A DNA stretch of 6,426 nt from positions 1 through 6,426 of the forward strand of contig CALDIE010000200.1 in NCBI GenBank assembly GCA_937901625.1, in the 5' to 3' direction. A program made the translations under genes and the position numbers. A model generated the notes under the pieces. It was not told the origin of the DNA. It made no database searches and was given only the letters and a program-made list of their open reading frames with translations. Origin of the DNA: an uncultured Lachnospiraceae bacterium. Lineage in GTDB: Bacteria > Bacillota > Clostridia > Lachnospirales > Lachnospiraceae. Below are positions 5,255 through 6,426 of the stretch, piece after piece; within the stretch, counting starts at the first letter, position 1; each line of letters begins with the position of its first letter.

Positions 5255-5704
5255 ATGCGGTTTGTGATACAGGTGGTATCGGAAGCGAGCGTTACGATCG
5301 AAGGAAAGGTACATGGCAGGATCGGTGCCGGCATGCTGGTTCTGGTCGGCATAGGACAGGAAGATGATACGGCGGTCGCGGATAAGATGATACGCAAGAT
5401 GCTGGGGATGCGGATCTTTCCCGATGAGAACGGGAAGACAAACCTTAGCCTTTCAGACATAGGCGGAGAACTTCTTATGATCTCGCAGTTTACCTTATAC
5501 GCGGACTGCCGCAAGGGAAACCGGCCGAGTTTCGTTAAGGCAAAGGAGCCGGTGGAAGCAAAAGCACTGTATGAGTACATTCTATCGGAGTGTGAAAAGA
5601 GTGTTCCGGTGGTGGAAAGGGGAGAGTTTGGAGCGGATATGAAAGTGGCGCTGGTAAATGAAGGCCCTTTTACCATTGTGCTTGATTCGGCGGATCTGGC
5701 GTAA
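5255..5704 (+). CDS. dtd: D-aminoacyl-tRNA deacylase (DTD)
   Basis: A 149-residue protein, the normal DTD length. It hydrolyses D-aminoacyl-tRNA (and mischarged glycyl-tRNA) in the cytosol, removing D-residues before translation. The N-terminus MRFVIQVVSEASVTI fits the family opening. The active-site block SQFTLYADCRKGNRPSF (77-93) is intact, with T80 in the catalytic pocket. GEFGADMKV (123-131) and NEGPFT (135-140) supply the dimer-crossing Gly-cisPro element; the common V of GPVT is F here, which seems tolerated in Firmicutes. GGAGG at 5243-5247 lies seven bases before ATG 5255. The next gene begins 22 bases after the stop, on the same strand, so the two are likely cotranscribed. Confidence 0.96.
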   Translation: MRFVIQVVSEASVTIEGKVHGRIGAGMLVLVGIGQEDDTAVADKMIRKMLGMRIFPDENGKTNLSLSDIGGELLMISQFTLYADCRKGNRPSFVKAKEPVEAKALYEYILSECEKSVPVVERGEFGADMKVALVNEGPFTIVLDSADLA

Positions 5705-5726
5705 CGATTGTGAGAGGGAGAGCAAG

Positions 5727-6167
5727 ATGACGGAATATGAAAAAATCCTGCGTGCAAGGTCGGATTCCCGTGCCCTCACGGACATGACGGAGGAATACAG
5801 GGCTGTCATTGACAGCAGTGTATACAAGGTGTGCAAACATAAGCCCGATGATGTGGAGGAGATAGGGCGCCTGTCCAAAGAGGCATTCAAGGAAGCGGTT
5901 TTTGATTATGAACCTTCCATGGGATCTTTTTCCCGCTATGCGGACGGCGTGATCAGGGACCGGCTGGAAGCTGTCCTGCTTAAAGAGAAAACCGAAGCGG
6001 ATAAAATAAAAACAGTAGAGGAAACCCAAAAAGATAAGGAGAAAAAGGCAGACGGGAGGAACAGAAAGGCTTTTCTGATCGTCCTTGCCGCCGCGCTGCT
6101 ACTGGCACTTTTCGGAGGATTATCCGGACAGTGCTTTCTCTCTGGAATACTGTACGGATCTCTGTGA
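5727..6167 (+). CDS. SigI-like sigma region 2 domain protein with a C-terminal membrane anchor and no region 4
   Basis: A 146-residue protein. Residues about 4-88 read like the N-terminal half (region 2) of a SigI-type sigma factor: an EYEKILRARSDSRAL start, EEYRAVIDSSVYKVCKHKPDD, then EEIGRLSKEAFKEAVFDYEPSMGSFSRYADGVIRDRL, which parallels the core-binding and -10 region of SigI-type factors. A charged Lys/Glu-rich linker (about 86-114) leads to a strongly hydrophobic segment, AFLIVLAAALLLALFGGLSG (115-134), then a short tail ending ILYGSL. Positive charge before the segment predicts the sigma-like part inside the cell. No region 4 (-35 binding) follows. It may be a decoy, anti-sigma-like or membrane-tethered regulator, or a degenerate sigma factor; function is unknown. 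ATG 5727 is chosen because AGGGAG (5715-5720) precedes it by six bases. An earlier in-frame ATG at 5658 would overlap dtd by 47 bases and add an unrelated extension. Confidence 0.8.
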   Translation: MTEYEKILRARSDSRALTDMTEEYRAVIDSSVYKVCKHKPDDVEEIGRLSKEAFKEAVFDYEPSMGSFSRYADGVIRDRLEAVLLKEKTEADKIKTVEETQKDKEKKADGRNRKAFLIVLAAALLLALFGGLSGQCFLSGILYGSL

Positions 6168-6204
6168 CAGTGTATGGGGAGAGACGTGGCATTGAGTGCT
6201 TTCT

Positions 6205-6232
6205 TTGCAAAGAGGGGAAAGTGTGATAGAAT
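6205..6232 (+). promoter_or_regulatory. Extended -10 promoter for xth
   Basis: -35-like TTGCAA (6205-6210), a 16-base spacer and -10 TAGAAT (6227-6232) preceded by TG at 6224-6225, making an extended -10. The predicted start near 6239 leaves about a 40-base leader before xth. No convincing terminator was seen after the upstream gene, so read-through from dtd is also possible. Confidence 0.5.
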
Positions 6233-6267
6233 GACCGGGTATACGATGATGGCACTTTAAGGAAGAC

Positions 6268-6272
6268 GGAGG
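6268..6272 (+). promoter_or_regulatory. Ribosome binding site that fixes the xth start
   Basis: GGAGG ends six bases before ATG 6279. The in-frame ATG at 6273 would directly abut it, so the later ATG, which gives the family-typical MKFISWNVNG start, is preferred. Confidence 0.75.
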
Positions 6273-6278
6273 ATGCGG

Positions 6279-6426
6279 ATGAAATTTATCTCATGGAATG
6301 TAAATGGCTTGCGTGCCTGTGTAGGGAAAAATTTTATGGATTTCTTCCGGGAGGCGGATGCGGATATTTTTTGCCTGCAGGAGACAAAGATGCAGGAGGG
6401 ACAGCTTGACCTCGCTTTCCCCGGCT
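6279..6426 (+). CDS. xth: Exodeoxyribonuclease III (AP endonuclease), N-terminal part (3' end outside window)
   Basis: The first 49 residues are present and the frame is open to the right edge. MKFISWNVNGLRA and DADIFCLQETK are the two opening motifs of the exonuclease III / AP endonuclease family (endonuclease-exonuclease-phosphatase fold). N7 and E35 correspond to the metal- and substrate-binding Asn and Glu of E. coli ExoIII. The enzyme cuts DNA at abasic sites and trims 3' ends in base excision repair. Full-length members are about 250-270 residues, so roughly four fifths of the gene lies beyond the window. The start is supported by GGAGG six bases upstream. Confidence 0.95.
   Translation, partial: MKFISWNVNGLRACVGKNFMDFFREADADIFCLQETKMQEGQLDLAFPG

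Noticed and set aside
5658..5726. Upstream start ATG 5658 for the sigma-like protein
   Set aside because: It would overlap dtd by 47 bases and lacks a good ribosome site; ATG 5727 has AGGGAG at proper spacing.

Overview
The window looks like chromosome from an anaerobic, low-to-mid-GC Firmicute of the class Clostridia, most probably a Lachnospiraceae-type gut bacterium. This is inferred from strong AGGAGG-type ribosome sites before nearly every gene, the oxygen-sensitive indolepyruvate:ferredoxin oxidoreductase operon, the SigI-like domain and the general style of the proteins. No rRNA, tRNA, CRISPR array, insertion sequence or phage gene was seen.

Layout. (1) At the left edge, on the + strand, is the 3' end of an iron-dependent alcohol dehydrogenase / glycerol-1-phosphate dehydrogenase-like gene. 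It runs tail to tail into the next operon, and a bidirectional hairpin terminator (about 342-379) separates them. (2) From about 4640 down to 460, on the - strand, one operon reads iorA - iorB - paaK - ACT-domain gene. A good sigma-A promoter (-35 TTGTAT, 17 bases, -10 TATAAT) lies just upstream. iorA and iorB overlap by four bases. A long imperfect palindrome sits in the 135-base gap between iorB and paaK. (3) The divergent intergenic region (4576-4885) carries the ior promoter, a near-consensus + strand promoter whose predicted first base is the A of the ATG of a 36-codon ORF, and a second + strand promoter. A 72-residue small protein follows; its sequence resembles the leader part of NHLP/Nif11-type peptides. 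(4) On the + strand come dtd (D-aminoacyl-tRNA deacylase) and, 22 bases later, a gene for a small protein that joins a SigI-like sigma region 2 to a C-terminal membrane segment with no region 4. (5) The 5' end of exonuclease III (xth) runs off the right edge behind its own likely extended -10 promoter.

How it works together. IorAB oxidatively decarboxylates aryl-pyruvates (transaminated Trp, Phe, Tyr) to aryl-acetyl-CoA and reduced ferredoxin. The PaaK-type ligase interconverts aryl-acetate and aryl-acetyl-CoA with ATP/AMP. The small tandem-ACT protein is a likely amino-acid or aryl-acid sensing partner. Together they form a compact aromatic amino acid catabolic (or, in reverse, biosynthetic) module. 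The rightward genes are housekeeping (dtd, xth), with two unusual small proteins among them.

The most noteworthy items are the membrane-anchored sigma-region-2-like protein, the NHLP-like small protein with its odd upstream smORF, the apparent C-terminal truncation of the ACT protein, and the iorB-paaK palindrome. All homology statements are by eye; no database search was possible.
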